A DNA stretch of 64,000 nucleotides, taken from Lewinella sp. W8. GTDB lineage: Bacteria; Bacteroidota; Bacteroidia; Chitinophagales; Saprospiraceae. This document shows, in pieces, positions 9,341 through 19,420 of the stretch; positions within the stretch are counted from its first letter, which is position 1; the number at the start of each line of letters is the position of its first letter. Below the pieces are notes generated by a model. It worked only from the letters and a program-made list of their open reading frames with translations. It ran no database searches and was not told the origin of the DNA. The DNA lies in NCBI RefSeq assembly GCF_004375085.3, contig NZ_SNAQ03000009.1, positions 62,001 through 126,000 on the forward strand. Direction: 5' to 3'. A program made the translations under genes and the position numbers.

Positions 9341-12300
9341 ATGCTTCGAACCATGACTTTGCCCAACTGGTCCATACAAAACGGTGCCTTCGTGCTGGTA
9401 CTGACGCTGATTGCCACCACGATCGGTCTGCTCTCCTACCGAAGTATGCCACGCTCGGAAGATCCCAGCATCAACCTGCCCACCTACATCCTAACGGTGG
9501 TTTACCCCGGCACGAGTCCGGAAGACATGGAAGAGCTGGTCGTCGACCCCATCGAGGATGGCATTGAAGAACTGGACGACATTGACGTCGTCGTCACGGA
9601 AATCTTCGAGGGGGTTGCCCTCATCCGGATTGAGGCGGACTTCGGCATTCCCGACTGGGACGATAAGTACGACGAAATTGTCCGGGAACTCGGTCCGCTG
9701 CGGGATGAGCTTCCCGCCGGAATTGTGCTTTACGAAATCGAGCAATTCAAGCAGGAAGACCGCGCGGTTGTCCACCAGATTGCCCTTACTTCACCGGCTA
9801 CCCCCTTCCACCAACTGGAAGACATTGCCGAGGAAATCGAACTTGGGGTGGAACGCACGCCGGGGGTAAAAGAAGTAAAAATTGAGGCCTTCCCGGAACG
9901 CCAGGTACGGGTCAGCGTTGACTTCCAGCGTTGCGCCGCCCAGAACATCCCTCCGACCTCCATTCTGAACATCCTGTCGAGCAACAACGCCAACGTCCCC
10001 GGCGGAGACATCAACGCCACGGACCAGAACTTCAGCATCAAAACCAGCGGCAGCTTTGAGACCCTGACCGAAATTCGCGAGACCGTCGTGGGCAGTGCCG
10101 AAGGAAAGCTGGTGTACCTCCAGGACGTCGCTGACGTCCGCTTCGCCTACGAAGACGAGCGCTGGCGGGCGCGTTATCGGGGGGAACGGGCGCTGCTCCT
10201 CTCGGTATTCATCGAAAACACCAGCAATATCGTGGACGTCAATGCGGGCATTCACTCCGCCCTGGACGAACTGCGCCCCACCCTTCCCCCCACGGTGCAG
10301 CTCCATACGGCCTTTGAGCAGGCCCCCGCCGTGAGTGCCCGGATTACCGATTTCTTCGGTAATCTGCTGCAGGGGGTCATCCTCGTTGGCGTCATCATCC
10401 TGCTCTTTCTGGGTTTCCGGGCCGCAGTAATCGTGATGACGGTCATTCCGCTCTGCATCCTGATCGCCCTGGCCCTGCTCAACGCCAACGGCTTTGCCAT
10501 CCAGCAGATCAGCATCGCCGCACTCGTCATCGCTCTGGGTTTGCTGGTGGATAACGGCATTGTGGTCATTGAGAACATCAATCGGTACTTGCGGGAGGGG
10601 CTGACGCCCGCGGCCGCGGCCGCGAAGGGTACCGCGGAGGTCGGTTGGGCCATCGTAAGCTCCACCGTTACCACCCTGCTGGCGTTCTTCCCCCTCACCC
10701 AGCTGGGGGGTGGCCCCGGTGAGTTCCTCATCTCCCTGCCCGTCACCGTGATGCTTACCCTCGGCATCTCTCTGCTCCTGGCCCTGAGCTTTTCTCCCTT
10801 ACTGGCCAGTAAGATTCTTAAATACCGCGCCGACCGGAAGTCCCCCGCCCCCCAGCGGGCCCTGGAGTACGTGGTGGAGAAAATTTACCGGCCGGTCCTG
10901 GACTTTAGCCTCCGCCGGGGTGCCCTGATCGTGTTGCTGGCCGTAGGCCTGCTGGTCGGTGCCGTATCCCTTTTCCCCAGTATCGGGGTCAGCTTTTTCC
11001 CCACCGCCGACAAGCCCCTCCTCCTCGTAGACATTTCGACCCCGCCCGGCAGCAGCCTGGACGCCACGGATAAGGCCGTCGCCTACGTGGAGTCCATCCT
11101 GGATACGACAGACTACGTGCGGGACTACACCGCCAACGTCGGGCACGGTAATCCCATGATCTACTACAACCGGATTCCGGAGTCCTTTCAGAAGAACAAG
11201 GGGCAGGTACTCGTCAACTTTCGGGAGTGGGACCCCGGAAAATTTTACGCCACCCTGGCGACCTTCCGCAAAGAATTTTCCGCTTATCCGGGCGCAGAAA
11301 TCCGGTTTCAGGAGCTGAAGAACGGCGCTCCGGTCAAGGCCCCCATCGAGTTTCGGGTCAGCGGCCCCCAACCCGATACCGTTGCCCGCATCGTCAACGA
11401 CATCGAAAAACTAATGCGCAACACCGCCGGAGTAATCTCCGTGGAAAATGAACTCCTCGACCGGAAAACCGACCTGAGCGTAGAGCTCAACCGGGACAAA
11501 GCCGGGCTGATCGGGCTGGCCACCCTTGACTTTGATCAGACCATCCTGGCCAGCCTCTCGGGTTTAACTTTTGACCAGGTCAGCCTCGAAGACGGGAAAG
11601 AATATCCGCTGAACGTCAGAATTCCCTTTGACGAAGCGCCCGGCATCGAAGACTTCGACCAGGTCTACTTTACCACCCAGACCGGCGCCCAGGTGCCCCT
11701 CCAGCAGGTGGCCGACCTCCGGTTTTCCTCCAGTCCCGCGGTAATCAACCACTATCAACTGGAGCGCATTGCCAGCATCACGGCCGACGTAACGAATGCC
11801 GACCAGACGGTCCCCATTACCCAGGCCCTCATCGACGACATCGAGCAGCTGAACTGGCCCGCGGGCTACCGGTATTCGGCCGGAGGGGAATACGAAGATC
11901 AGCAGGCCACCTTCGGCACGCTGGGCATCATCCTCGTGCTGGCCATGCTGGCCATCTTCGCCGTCCTGGTACTCCAGTTTCGCTCCCTGTTGCAACCATT
12001 AATTGTCTTTTCCGCCATTCCCCTTGCGGTAACCGGCAGTTTTGTGGCCCTGTGGCTCACCGGATGGTCCTTCAGCTTCTTCGCCTTCGTGGGCTTCATT
12101 TCCCTGGTGGGCATCGTGGTCAATAACAGCATCATCATGGTGGACTATATGAATCAGCTGCTGGAGGAAGGCCTCCCCATCGGCGAAGCCATTCGCCGGG
12201 GCAGTGAGCGTCGCTTCGCCCCCATCGTCCTCACTACCCTCACGACCATCCTTGGCTTGCTGCCGCTTACCGCCCAGGCCACCAGCCTCTGGTCTCCGCT

Positions 12301-12409
12301 GGGTTGGACCATCATCGGGGGCATGATCAGTTCCACCCTACTCACCCTGCTCGTCGTTCCGGTCCTCTACGGCTGGCTGAGTAGAAGAAAGGCGGTGCGG
12401 GTGGAGTAG
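9341..12409 (+). CDS. RND efflux transporter (AcrB/HAE-like)
   Basis: The 1022-residue length, about 12 membrane segments and two large periplasmic loops are those of an RND transporter. The first helix starts at LPNWSIQNGAFVLVL. The helix 4 motif reads LLVDNGIVVIEN, keeping the first proton-relay aspartate and having Asn at the second position, as in many non-AcrB members. The partner region NNSIIMVDYMNQ is in the second half. It exports hydrophobic or amphiphilic compounds using the proton gradient together with the two preceding gene products. ATG 9353 is an alternative start four codons in. Substrate cannot be inferred. Confidence 0.93.
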   Translation: MLRTMTLPNWSIQNGAFVLVLTLIATTIGLLSYRSMPRSEDPSINLPTYILTVVYPGTSPEDMEELVVDPIEDGIEELDDIDVVVTEIFEGVALIRIEADFGIPDWDDKYDEIVRELGPLRDELPAGIVLYEIEQFKQEDRAVVHQIALTSPATPFHQLEDIAEEIELGVERTPGVKEVKIEAFPERQVRVSVDFQRCAAQNIPPTSILNILSSNNANVPGGDINATDQNFSIKTSGSFETLTEIRETVVGSAEGKLVYLQDVADVRFAYEDERWRARYRGERALLLSVFIENTSNIVDVNAGIHSALDELRPTLPPTVQLHTAFEQAPAVSARITDFFGNLLQGVILVGVIILLFLGFRAAVIVMTVIPLCILIALALLNANGFAIQQISIAALVIALGLLVDNGIVVIENINRYLREGLTPAAAAAKGTAEVGWAIVSSTVTTLLAFFPLTQLGGGPGEFLISLPVTVMLTLGISLLLALSFSPLLASKILKYRADRKSPAPQRALEYVVEKIYRPVLDFSLRRGALIVLLAVGLLVGAVSLFPSIGVSFFPTADKPLLLVDISTPPGSSLDATDKAVAYVESILDTTDYVRDYTANVGHGNPMIYYNRIPESFQKNKGQVLVNFREWDPGKFYATLATFRKEFSAYPGAEIRFQELKNGAPVKAPIEFRVSGPQPDTVARIVNDIEKLMRNTAGVISVENELLDRKTDLSVELNRDKAGLIGLATLDFDQTILASLSGLTFDQVSLEDGKEYPLNVRIPFDEAPGIEDFDQVYFTTQTGAQVPLQQVADLRFSSSPAVINHYQLERIASITADVTNADQTVPITQALIDDIEQLNWPAGYRYSAGGEYEDQQATFGTLGIILVLAMLAIFAVLVLQFRSLLQPLIVFSAIPLAVTGSFVALWLTGWSFSFFAFVGFISLVGIVVNNSIIMVDYMNQLLEEGLPIGEAIRRGSERRFAPIVLTTLTTILGLLPLTAQATSLWSPLGWTIIGGMISSTLLTLLVVPVLYGWLSRRKAVRVE

Positions 12410-12520
12410 ATGATCATCAGGGCGTGGCCGCAGGTGCCGGGGAGGTTCCGGAGGAGCAAGGCCCCGGTGGCTTCCACCCCGGCATGCATTAGCCCCAAAA
12501 GACTACTGGTTCTTGAGAAA

Positions 12521-13600
12521 TTACAGCAGCGACCGCTTGATGTCCCGCACCAGTCCCGGTCCGGCGTATACCATCCCGCTATATACCTGAATCAGTTTGG
12601 CTCCCGCGTCCAGCTTTTCCTGAGCGGATTCCGGGGAGTCAATTCCTCCCACCCCGATGATGTTGAGGTGCCCTTCGCTCTTTTGGTGGAGGTATCGGAT
12701 CACTTCCGTGCTCCGGTCCCGCACGGGCGCTCCGCTCAGGCCACCGGCCCCGATGGCGGCCACCGCCGCCTGCGGAGTGGTCAGGGGCTCCCGGGCGATG
12801 GTCGTGTTGGTGGCGATGATGCCGGCAATACCGGTTGCTTCCACGATGGCCAGGATGTCGTCTAACTGCCCCTCCGTCAGGTCGGGAGCAATCTTCAGCA
12901 GAATCGGCTTGGCGTGCCACAAATCCCCGGGCTTTCCGAGATCTTCCATCGGACGAAGGCTGGACTTCACCATCCGCTGGTTCAGCTCCTGCAGCGTCGA
13001 TAGCAGGGCCGTTAGGGGTTCCTTGTCCTGCAGCGCCCGCAGATTTGGGGTGTTGGGGGAACTTACGTTGACCACGAAGTAATCCACCAGGGCGTATAAC
13101 TTCTTGAAGCAGTCGACGTAATCGTCTACGGCTTGCTCGTTGGGCGTCGTTTTGTTCTTGCCGATGTTGCCGCCCAGAATCGTCTTTCCCGGCCGGCCAT
13201 ATCGCAGTAGCCTTCCGGCCAGAGCATCCACCCCCTCATTGTTGAAGCCCATCCGGTTGATCAGCGCCCGGTCCTTAGGTAATCGGAACAAGCGCGGTTG
13301 CGGGTTCCCGGCCTGCGGCCGGGGCGTGACGGTCCCCAGCTCCAGGAAGCCAAACCCCAGACTCGCCATGTGACGGTAGTACTTACCGTCCTTATCGAAG
13401 CCCGCCGCCAATCCGACCGGATTGGGAAACGGCAGCCCGAATACCTGCCGCTCCAGCGAAGGATCCTCCAGTCGATAGGTAGCCCGAAAGGCGTGGCTCA
13501 GGCCGGGAACGGCCAGGGTCGCGGCCAGTCCCTTTACGGTCAGGTGGTGGGCCCGCTCGGGGGCTAATTGAAACAGCGCGGGCTTGAGCAGCTGGTACAT
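12521..13600 (-). CDS. pyrD: Dihydroorotate dehydrogenase (quinone), class 2
   Basis: The enzyme oxidises dihydroorotate to orotate in pyrimidine biosynthesis, passing electrons to membrane quinone. The ATG at 13600 gives 359 residues and the class 2 N-terminus (MYQLLKPALFQLAPERAHH), which binds the membrane and quinone; an upstream in-frame start would add an atypical 32-residue leader. Visible motifs are LGFGFLELGTVTPRPQAGN, the active-site serine region NVSSPNTPNLR, and the FMN phosphate region GVGGIDSPESAQEKLDAGA followed by IQVYSGMVY. It stands alone and is convergent with the efflux pump genes. Confidence 0.95.
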   Translation of the reverse strand: MYQLLKPALFQLAPERAHHLTVKGLAATLAVPGLSHAFRATYRLEDPSLERQVFGLPFPNPVGLAAGFDKDGKYYRHMASLGFGFLELGTVTPRPQAGNPQPRLFRLPKDRALINRMGFNNEGVDALAGRLLRYGRPGKTILGGNIGKNKTTPNEQAVDDYVDCFKKLYALVDYFVVNVSSPNTPNLRALQDKEPLTALLSTLQELNQRMVKSSLRPMEDLGKPGDLWHAKPILLKIAPDLTEGQLDDILAIVEATGIAGIIATNTTIAREPLTTPQAAVAAIGAGGLSGAPVRDRSTEVIRYLHQKSEGHLNIIGVGGIDSPESAQEKLDAGAKLIQVYSGMVYAGPGLVRDIKRSLL

Positions 13601-13659
13601 GACGGGGGTTTCTCGCAAAGGTAGAACAACTTCCACGCCACGCCCCCTTTCCGGCGGGC

Positions 13660-13692
13660 AAAAAAAAAAGCCCGACTGCATAGCAGTCAGGC
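13660..13692 (-). terminator. Intrinsic terminator for the secreted propeller-like protein gene
   Basis: Read on the minus strand, a 10-bp stem (GCCTGACTGC TAT GCAGTCGGGC, one G-U pair) is followed by a run of about ten T residues. It lies 110 bases past the stop at 13803 and before the pyrD start. Confidence 0.88.
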
Positions 13693-13802
13693 ACAAACAA
13701 TCATAATCTCATGAAAAAAAGACGACCTAAAAAAGTTCTTCTGGCGGGCGCTGCCGCCGATTTATCTTAATTAACACCTTAACGATCAAATCGTTGGGTA
13801 TA

Positions 13803-16781
13803 TTATGGCAATATTAAGCTTCCTGAGCCGATCAGGTAGCCTCCACCGGTCACCTCATAAAAGTAACTGCCGGAAGCAAGCTTTTGACGGAGGAATTCCA
13901 TTTGGTCACCGCGGAACCGTTGTTCGTGGACCGTTTGCCCGCTTGCACTGAAGAGGCGGAAGGTGAATTCCGTGTCAATTGTAGTCCATCCTTCGAGTCG
14001 TACCGTTGTACGCTCGGTAGCCGGATTAGGACTAAGGTATAGTTCAACACCCGTCGCTCTCGGTAAGTTCCGCGTGGAAGTCAGCAGGCAATCTTCGGCT
14101 AAGAAGTTGTCACAGCCGACTACGTGCGTCACCACCTCGGAGAAGATTGGTGTTTCGTAGTCAAAATAAACGGCAGCACGATTTCTGATTACGGCACCCC
14201 TTGTAGTATTCGGTTTTTGGGATAGTCGAAAAGAGACATAGCCCCTTTTGAGTGCCGCGTCAGCTTCCCCCGCGCCGCCGTCTGAAAAAATTCGGATTGA
14301 ATCAAACGTGATCTTAAGGATACCGTCCTGGTAAAGGACGAAATCATAGGGATGGCTCGCAGCACCCATCTCCAGGCTGTTGAAATCCAACAGGTCGGGA
14401 AGGGTATCGCGGATGACCACGCGTTCAAATGTATCGTTGGCTGGTGGTGCAAAGAAAATGGTATATTCAATGTCAGTTTTTGGGATAATGATCGAGTCTC
14501 GATAGCCTCGGGGATAGGCCGTCAAGGAAACGGGGGCACCATCATCCAGCACAACGATTTCCTGGGTTAGTATGTCAAGGTTAAGGTTCCCGTCGTTATC
14601 GGGAAACTGAGCCACCTGTCCGGTGGTAAACGGCTGACCTTCCTCCACGTTACATCCTTCCGCCACTGCCGTGGGAAAAAGGTTGCCGGGGTGGCCGGGC
14701 GATTGCTCGGCGATCAGTCGGTAAGTACTCAATGGTCCGTCCTGGAGATTGACTGGCACCTCAATGTCTTGGCCTCCCTCAAGAAGGAAGTCTGACCGCT
14801 GAGTGAGCACGATGTCCTCCACCACTACGTAGCTGGCAGCCTGCGTCATCGGATTATCACTCACGTTTTGAATCGTGAAGGTCAATCCGGTTTCGGGGTC
14901 GCAGCGACTCGTAACTACGATGCTCGATCCGTCCCAGTCGGGATCTACCGGTGAGCAATCATAGATTGGGTAAACGTTGGCCGTGGTCTGAAGGGCTTGT
15001 CCTTCGACAACTCCGTTACAGGCCATTTGCACCCGAATCGTGATGCTTCCTCCCGCGCCGGGCTCCAGATCACCGAGTTCGTAGCTCAGTAACTGTCCGT
15101 CCCGTACGGTTGGTGCAGGTTCCGCCTCCACGAAGGTGAGGTGGGGATCCAGGGTTAGTTCGACACGACTATCCGTCGAGGTAGCGGCTCCGGTGTTTCC
15201 GAAGGTTACCGTCAGAATCTGGTCTTCACACTGGATGGCCGGGGTTGCGCTGACCGACACTTCGAGAAGCGGGCAGTCAATCGCGGGCTGCAGGGCGAAG
15301 TCGTGGAAATTACTGTCGTAAGGCTCGGTAAGATCCACCACCAGGGGCTCGGGGTCGCAAAGATTCCAGCGATCGTTCTTGCGCAGCAGGCTCAGGGTGT
15401 ATACGCCGCGGTCAACCCGCAGATCATAGTTACCCAGTGAGTCCGTGCTGCCAAAAAAGGTAGCCGTGTCACTTTCTGCCCGTACCAGCCAACCTTCTAA
15501 GCCAAGATCACCCTCCTGGTAAGGAGCGCAGTCATTTGCGGCGGGGTAGTACACCTTACCGCGCAGGTAGTTGGTTTGCAGGCCTCCGAGGTTGTCCGTT
15601 TTAAACAACGTCATGTCGTTGAAAAGGACCGTACCCCGAGAGTTAAAGGCAGCCAGGGCGTAACCTCCGTCCAGCGTGGGTGCCAGATCTTCCGCTACGT
15701 CCAGGGCGTCGTCGTCACCCAGTCGGCGCTGCCAGAGCAGTTGGCCGTCCGAGCTACGAACTTTAACCATTAGTACGTCAAGGTTGGCACCGGTGGGAAC
15801 CGTTTGGCCAACGGCCACCAGGTTTTCCCCATTATCCTCCTCGATCACTCCCCGTAACTCATCGTCAAAGGGGGCCGCATCGATTTGGCGGTACCAGAGC
15901 GTATCTCCGTTGAGATCCGCCTTAGCAATTAATGCTTTATTGAATCCATCCGTCGACCCTACGAAGACCAGTTGGCCGTCTTGGGTGCGGATGATATCCT
16001 CAATTTGTTCGTTTTCCGTAGTCGTTCCGTAAACCTTCGTCCACAGGGGCTCGCCGTTGGCGTCCAGGCCATAGAGGGCGATGTCGCTGTCTACTCCGAT
16101 GAAGTCCTGGATGTTGGCCCCGATAATGTAGGAGCCATCATTGCCAGCCACCGCACCGATGGCTTCTCCCGAGCGGTAATCGCCGAAGGTGCTGCGCCAT
16201 TCGATCTGTCCGTCCTCGTCAATTTTGGTGACCAGGATGGCATTCCGACCGGTGGCGATGTCCTGGCGGTACCCCGTGATGAGGTAGCCATTGCCGGGGA
16301 GCCGGATAATCTGCCGACCGCGCTCGTTGCTTCCAGCTTCACCGTAACTTTCGGTAAACTCCTTTTCGCCCCGACGATTAATCTTTAATAAGAAGGTCTC
16401 TTCTTCGGAGGAAACGGTGGCTTGCCGAAATCCGACGATCAGGAACCCGCCGTCGGAAGCCTGGGTAACGTCAGTACCCTGCTCAATGAAGCCTTCGTCG
16501 TAAGTCTTGGACCATACAATGGTTCCGTCAACGTCCGTACGAACTACGAAAATGTCAAAGTCATTGTCGTCCCCGAGTTCTCCTTCCGAACCACCTACCT
16601 CTAGGTAACCGTGATCTTTTGTTTGGAGCACTGCCCGACCGAAGTCGTCTTTTGGGCCGCCGAATGATTTTTCAAATCCTCCTTGGGCACCGATCGGAAA
16701 ACAAGCGCAAAGCAGGGCCAGGGCCAGGAACGCGCGGCGGACCTGACGACCGATGGCCGTTACCTTAGGTCGCTGTTTCAT
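13803..16781 (-). CDS. Secreted multidomain protein with seven propeller-like repeats and T9SS sorting domain
   Basis: From ATG 16781 the product has 992 residues and a signal peptide (residues ~15-35, AFLALALLCACFPIGAQG); an upstream start at 16856 would bury the signal. Seven ~50-residue repeats follow, each with a turn like DGGF/NGYL/DGQLVF (HGYLEVGG, DGGFLIVGF, NGYLITGY, DGSYIIGA, DGQLVFVG, GENLVAVG, DGGYALAA), consistent with a seven-bladed propeller. Next come a carboxypeptidase-regulatory-like domain (around GSTDSLGNYDLRVDRGVYTL), CARDB/DUF11-like beta domains, a DUF7619-like domain ending NRAAVYFDYETPIF, and a type A sorting domain starting LYLSPNPATERTTV. It is probably displayed or released through type IX secretion. 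Domain names after the repeats are my recognition only. Confidence 0.85.
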   Translation of the reverse strand: MKQRPKVTAIGRQVRRAFLALALLCACFPIGAQGGFEKSFGGPKDDFGRAVLQTKDHGYLEVGGSEGELGDDNDFDIFVVRTDVDGTIVWSKTYDEGFIEQGTDVTQASDGGFLIVGFRQATVSSEEETFLLKINRRGEKEFTESYGEAGSNERGRQIIRLPGNGYLITGYRQDIATGRNAILVTKIDEDGQIEWRSTFGDYRSGEAIGAVAGNDGSYIIGANIQDFIGVDSDIALYGLDANGEPLWTKVYGTTTENEQIEDIIRTQDGQLVFVGSTDGFNKALIAKADLNGDTLWYRQIDAAPFDDELRGVIEEDNGENLVAVGQTVPTGANLDVLMVKVRSSDGQLLWQRRLGDDDALDVAEDLAPTLDGGYALAAFNSRGTVLFNDMTLFKTDNLGGLQTNYLRGKVYYPAANDCAPYQEGDLGLEGWLVRAESDTATFFGSTDSLGNYDLRVDRGVYTLSLLRKNDRWNLCDPEPLVVDLTEPYDSNFHDFALQPAIDCPLLEVSVSATPAIQCEDQILTVTFGNTGAATSTDSRVELTLDPHLTFVEAEPAPTVRDGQLLSYELGDLEPGAGGSITIRVQMACNGVVEGQALQTTANVYPIYDCSPVDPDWDGSSIVVTSRCDPETGLTFTIQNVSDNPMTQAASYVVVEDIVLTQRSDFLLEGGQDIEVPVNLQDGPLSTYRLIAEQSPGHPGNLFPTAVAEGCNVEEGQPFTTGQVAQFPDNDGNLNLDILTQEIVVLDDGAPVSLTAYPRGYRDSIIIPKTDIEYTIFFAPPANDTFERVVIRDTLPDLLDFNSLEMGAASHPYDFVLYQDGILKITFDSIRIFSDGGAGEADAALKRGYVSFRLSQKPNTTRGAVIRNRAAVYFDYETPIFSEVVTHVVGCDNFLAEDCLLTSTRNLPRATGVELYLSPNPATERTTVRLEGWTTIDTEFTFRLFSASGQTVHEQRFRGDQMEFLRQKLASGSYFYEVTGGGYLIGSGSLILP

Positions 16782-16979
16782 TTTCGATGTTTGAGGATGG
16801 CTATCCGTTGATTGCATGACAAAGATGAAGTCAGAATGAAGCGTCACAAAGAACACAATCGTTCACTTGTTGAAAAAAAAGTCCTATTTTTAAGTCGTCA
16901 ATCTCTCGGAAAAACCGTGAAAGCCCCATAAATACTGGCTTTCTTGAGCCGTTGGCTAAATATAATTCGTTGAAAATCT

Positions 16980-18413
16980 ATGCAGGGCTCCGTTGAAAAA
17001 AATCCGCTTATTTTAATTTATCGATCCCTGAATAAGTCGGAAAGCCGACGCCTGGGCAAGTGGCTGGACAGCCCGGCCCATAACCAGCGAGACGACGTCA
17101 AAGCGCTACACGCCTATCTGACTGGGGGCGAAGACCGCCTGGAAAAGGCCAGTGCACTGGGAAAAGAACGCATTTATCGACGACTTTTCCCGGGAACGAC
17201 CTACGATGACGCCCGCCTGCGCCAAACTTTCCATTGGGCCCTCAAAGCTACGGAAGGTTTTTTAGCTTACGAACAATGGAGCAGTAAAGAAATTGATGCC
17301 CAGCTGTCATTAATCGCCGCCCTGCGCCAAAGAAACCTCTCCTCTCCCCTCCAGCGGAGCCTCAAAAAGGCGGAACGGATGCAGGAAACCACCCAGATTC
17401 GTAACGAAGACTTCTACCGCAGCCAGTACCGGCTCGAGCTGGAACTGGACGAATACCGGGTCTACCACAAACTGAACGAAGACCCCAACTTCCAACAGAT
17501 CGCCAACAACCTGGACGTGGCCTACCTGATCGAGAAACTGAAGGTAGGCTGCAATATGCTCTATCAGACCCGGGTGTTTCGTACCCAGTTCGACCTGCGG
17601 TTCCTCGACGAAGTGGTCAGCTACGTCGAACAATATGACCTGGATCAGTATCCGGCCCTCGCCATCTATTATTACGTCTACCGCGGATTGACGGGACAAG
17701 CCGAAGAAGAAGGGAGTATTTCGCGCCTACGGTCACTCATCCTGGAGCACGGCGGACTGCTGAAGTCAAACGGCCGCCGCTACGTCTTTCTGATGGCCAT
17801 TAACATTTGCATCTCCCACATGAACCGCGGCCGGGAGCCCTACACCCGGGAGGCCTTCGAATTCTACCGCCTCGGTTTTGCCGAAGGCATCATTTCCGAA
17901 GACGGCAAGCTCACCCGGGAAACCTACCTCAACGTCGTCAGCATCGCCCTCAAGCTCAAGGAATTCGACTGGGCCGAACACTTCATCCGCGAACAGGCCA
18001 GTGCCCTGGAAGCCGACATCCGGGAAAACACCCAGCGCTTTGCACAGGCCCGCCTGGGATACGAGCAAAAGGATTTCGACACCACGATGCGCCTACTCGT
18101 CCAGGTCGACTTCCGTCACCCGGTCTACAACCTGTTGGCCAAAACCATGCTCCTCAAAATCTACTACGAACTGGATGAGTTTGACGCTCTGGACAGCCTC
18201 CTCGACAGCATGACCACCTACATCCGCCGGAAAAAACTCTCGGACCTCCACCGCGATCACTTCGGTAACGCCGTCCGCCTGGTCCGTCAACTCAGCCGGA
18301 TCAACACCCGCGACGAAAAGAAAATCATGGCGCTGCGGACAAGAATAGAAACCACCAGTCCGCTGGCCGAAAAGAAGTGGATGCTCGAACAACTCGCCCT
18401 GCAAACGGCCTGA
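16980..18413 (+). CDS. Conserved helical protein of unknown function (477 residues)
   Basis: No signal peptide or membrane segment is visible, so it is probably cytoplasmic. The chain is almost wholly helical, with charged amphipathic segments and alanine/leucine spacing in the second half (KLKEFDWAEHFIREQASALE, RLGYEQKDFDTTMRLLVQ, LLAKTMLLKIYYELDEFDAL) that looks like TPR/SEL-type helical hairpins. I do not recognise a named family. It is divergent from the secreted propeller-like gene with a 198-base AT-rich gap that must hold both promoters. A dispersed hairpin repeat starts 17 bases after its stop. A scaffold or regulator role is possible, but nothing shows it. Confidence 0.75.
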   Translation: MQGSVEKNPLILIYRSLNKSESRRLGKWLDSPAHNQRDDVKALHAYLTGGEDRLEKASALGKERIYRRLFPGTTYDDARLRQTFHWALKATEGFLAYEQWSSKEIDAQLSLIAALRQRNLSSPLQRSLKKAERMQETTQIRNEDFYRSQYRLELELDEYRVYHKLNEDPNFQQIANNLDVAYLIEKLKVGCNMLYQTRVFRTQFDLRFLDEVVSYVEQYDLDQYPALAIYYYVYRGLTGQAEEEGSISRLRSLILEHGGLLKSNGRRYVFLMAINICISHMNRGREPYTREAFEFYRLGFAEGIISEDGKLTRETYLNVVSIALKLKEFDWAEHFIREQASALEADIRENTQRFAQARLGYEQKDFDTTMRLLVQVDFRHPVYNLLAKTMLLKIYYELDEFDALDSLLDSMTTYIRRKKLSDLHRDHFGNAVRLVRQLSRINTRDEKKIMALRTRIETTSPLAEKKWMLEQLALQTA

Positions 18414-18429
18414 TCTCCGTGTCTCCATC

Positions 18430-18479
18430 CCCGCTCGGCCGACCAGTCAGCTCGTGCCTCGCGCCTGGGCGGACGAGCT
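18430..18479 (+). repeat. Dispersed hairpin repeat, family A, copy 1
   Basis: About 50 bases shared with 31811-31861 and 32136-32186 with two mismatches (start CCGCTCGGCC, then CCAGTCAGCTCGT). The 3' half folds as AGCTCGT ... ACGAGCT around a 17-base loop. It follows the stop codon of the preceding gene. Confidence 0.75.
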
Positions 18480-18607
18480 CTTCTCCCTCTTCTTTCTTCT
18501 CCTTCAGCCTAAATCCTGAATCCTCAATCCTGAATCCTAATTCCTTAAGCCTATCCATTGCACCTGCGCGCCGCGCCCGCTTTTCCTTCGGCGGCCACCG
18601 GTGACGA

Positions 18608-19420
18608 TTACGCCTGATCCGGAAGCACCAGCAGGGGCGCATCGCTGGTGAACACGAAATCGCTGACCGTACTGCGGTTGAGCAATTTGGCGAAAAAGCC
18701 ATGATTGCGGAAGACCATCGTTAACAGGTTCGCCTTCTGGCTCTCCATCGCCCGGCCGATGCCAGCGGCCACCGAGCCGTCTCCGATGCTGATCTGGAAA
18801 CGGTAGGGGACCGACATCAGGTAATTCTCCAGGTTCTCATCGTAGGTACTCTTCCCCTCCTCATTGGCTTCGTGGAAGACGATAACCTCCGAGCCGAAGG
18901 CTTCGGCCAGCTGCACCAGCGGTTCCACCAATTCGGGACGAATGGGTTTATCGTCGGCGGCCAGCAAAATTCGTTTCGGGGGCACGTACTGGGCCGCCTG
19001 CGGGATGATGAGCAGCGGCACGGTTGATTTCTCCAGGGTAGCGTTGGCCACGCTTCCCGTAAAAAACTCCTTGGCCGTGGAGGACCCCTTGGTGCCCATC
19101 ACAATCAGCTCGTAGTCCTTGGCCAGGGCAATCCGCGGCAACACGACGTCCGGGTCACCGTCAATGGTCCGGACTTCCACCCGGGCGCCGTTGATCAGTT
19201 TGGGCTGAATGCGCTCCACTACCCTTTCCATCACCTCCCGCGCTTCGTCGCGCATGTGTTCCTTGAGGCTTACCAGGGAACCAGCCCCACTGGAATAGGG
19301 CTCATCAAGGGCGGATACCAGGGTGAGCAAACTGCCAAACTGATTGGCCAGTTCCACGGCATAGTCAACCGCATTACCCGCGGCTTCAGAATTATCGGTG
19401 GCTACTAGAATCTTTTGCAT
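18608..19420 (-). CDS. Tandem universal stress protein (UspA superfamily)
   Basis: The 270-residue protein contains two Usp domains. The first (residues 1-~140) begins MQKILVATDNSEAAGNAVDYAVELA and carries the ATP-binding motif GTKGSSTAKEFFTGSVAN before STVPLLIIP. The second starts near PPKRILLAADD and ends with the weaker motif RNHGFFAKLLNRSTV; it lacks the glycine-rich loop, so only domain 1 is likely to bind nucleotide. Such proteins are soluble stress or starvation factors. It stands alone, flanked by a repeat downstream and a 400-base gap upstream. Confidence 0.9.
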   Translation of the reverse strand: MQKILVATDNSEAAGNAVDYAVELANQFGSLLTLVSALDEPYSSGAGSLVSLKEHMRDEAREVMERVVERIQPKLINGARVEVRTIDGDPDVVLPRIALAKDYELIVMGTKGSSTAKEFFTGSVANATLEKSTVPLLIIPQAAQYVPPKRILLAADDKPIRPELVEPLVQLAEAFGSEVIVFHEANEEGKSTYDENLENYLMSVPYRFQISIGDGSVAAGIGRAMESQKANLLTMVFRNHGFFAKLLNRSTVSDFVFTSDAPLLVLPDQA

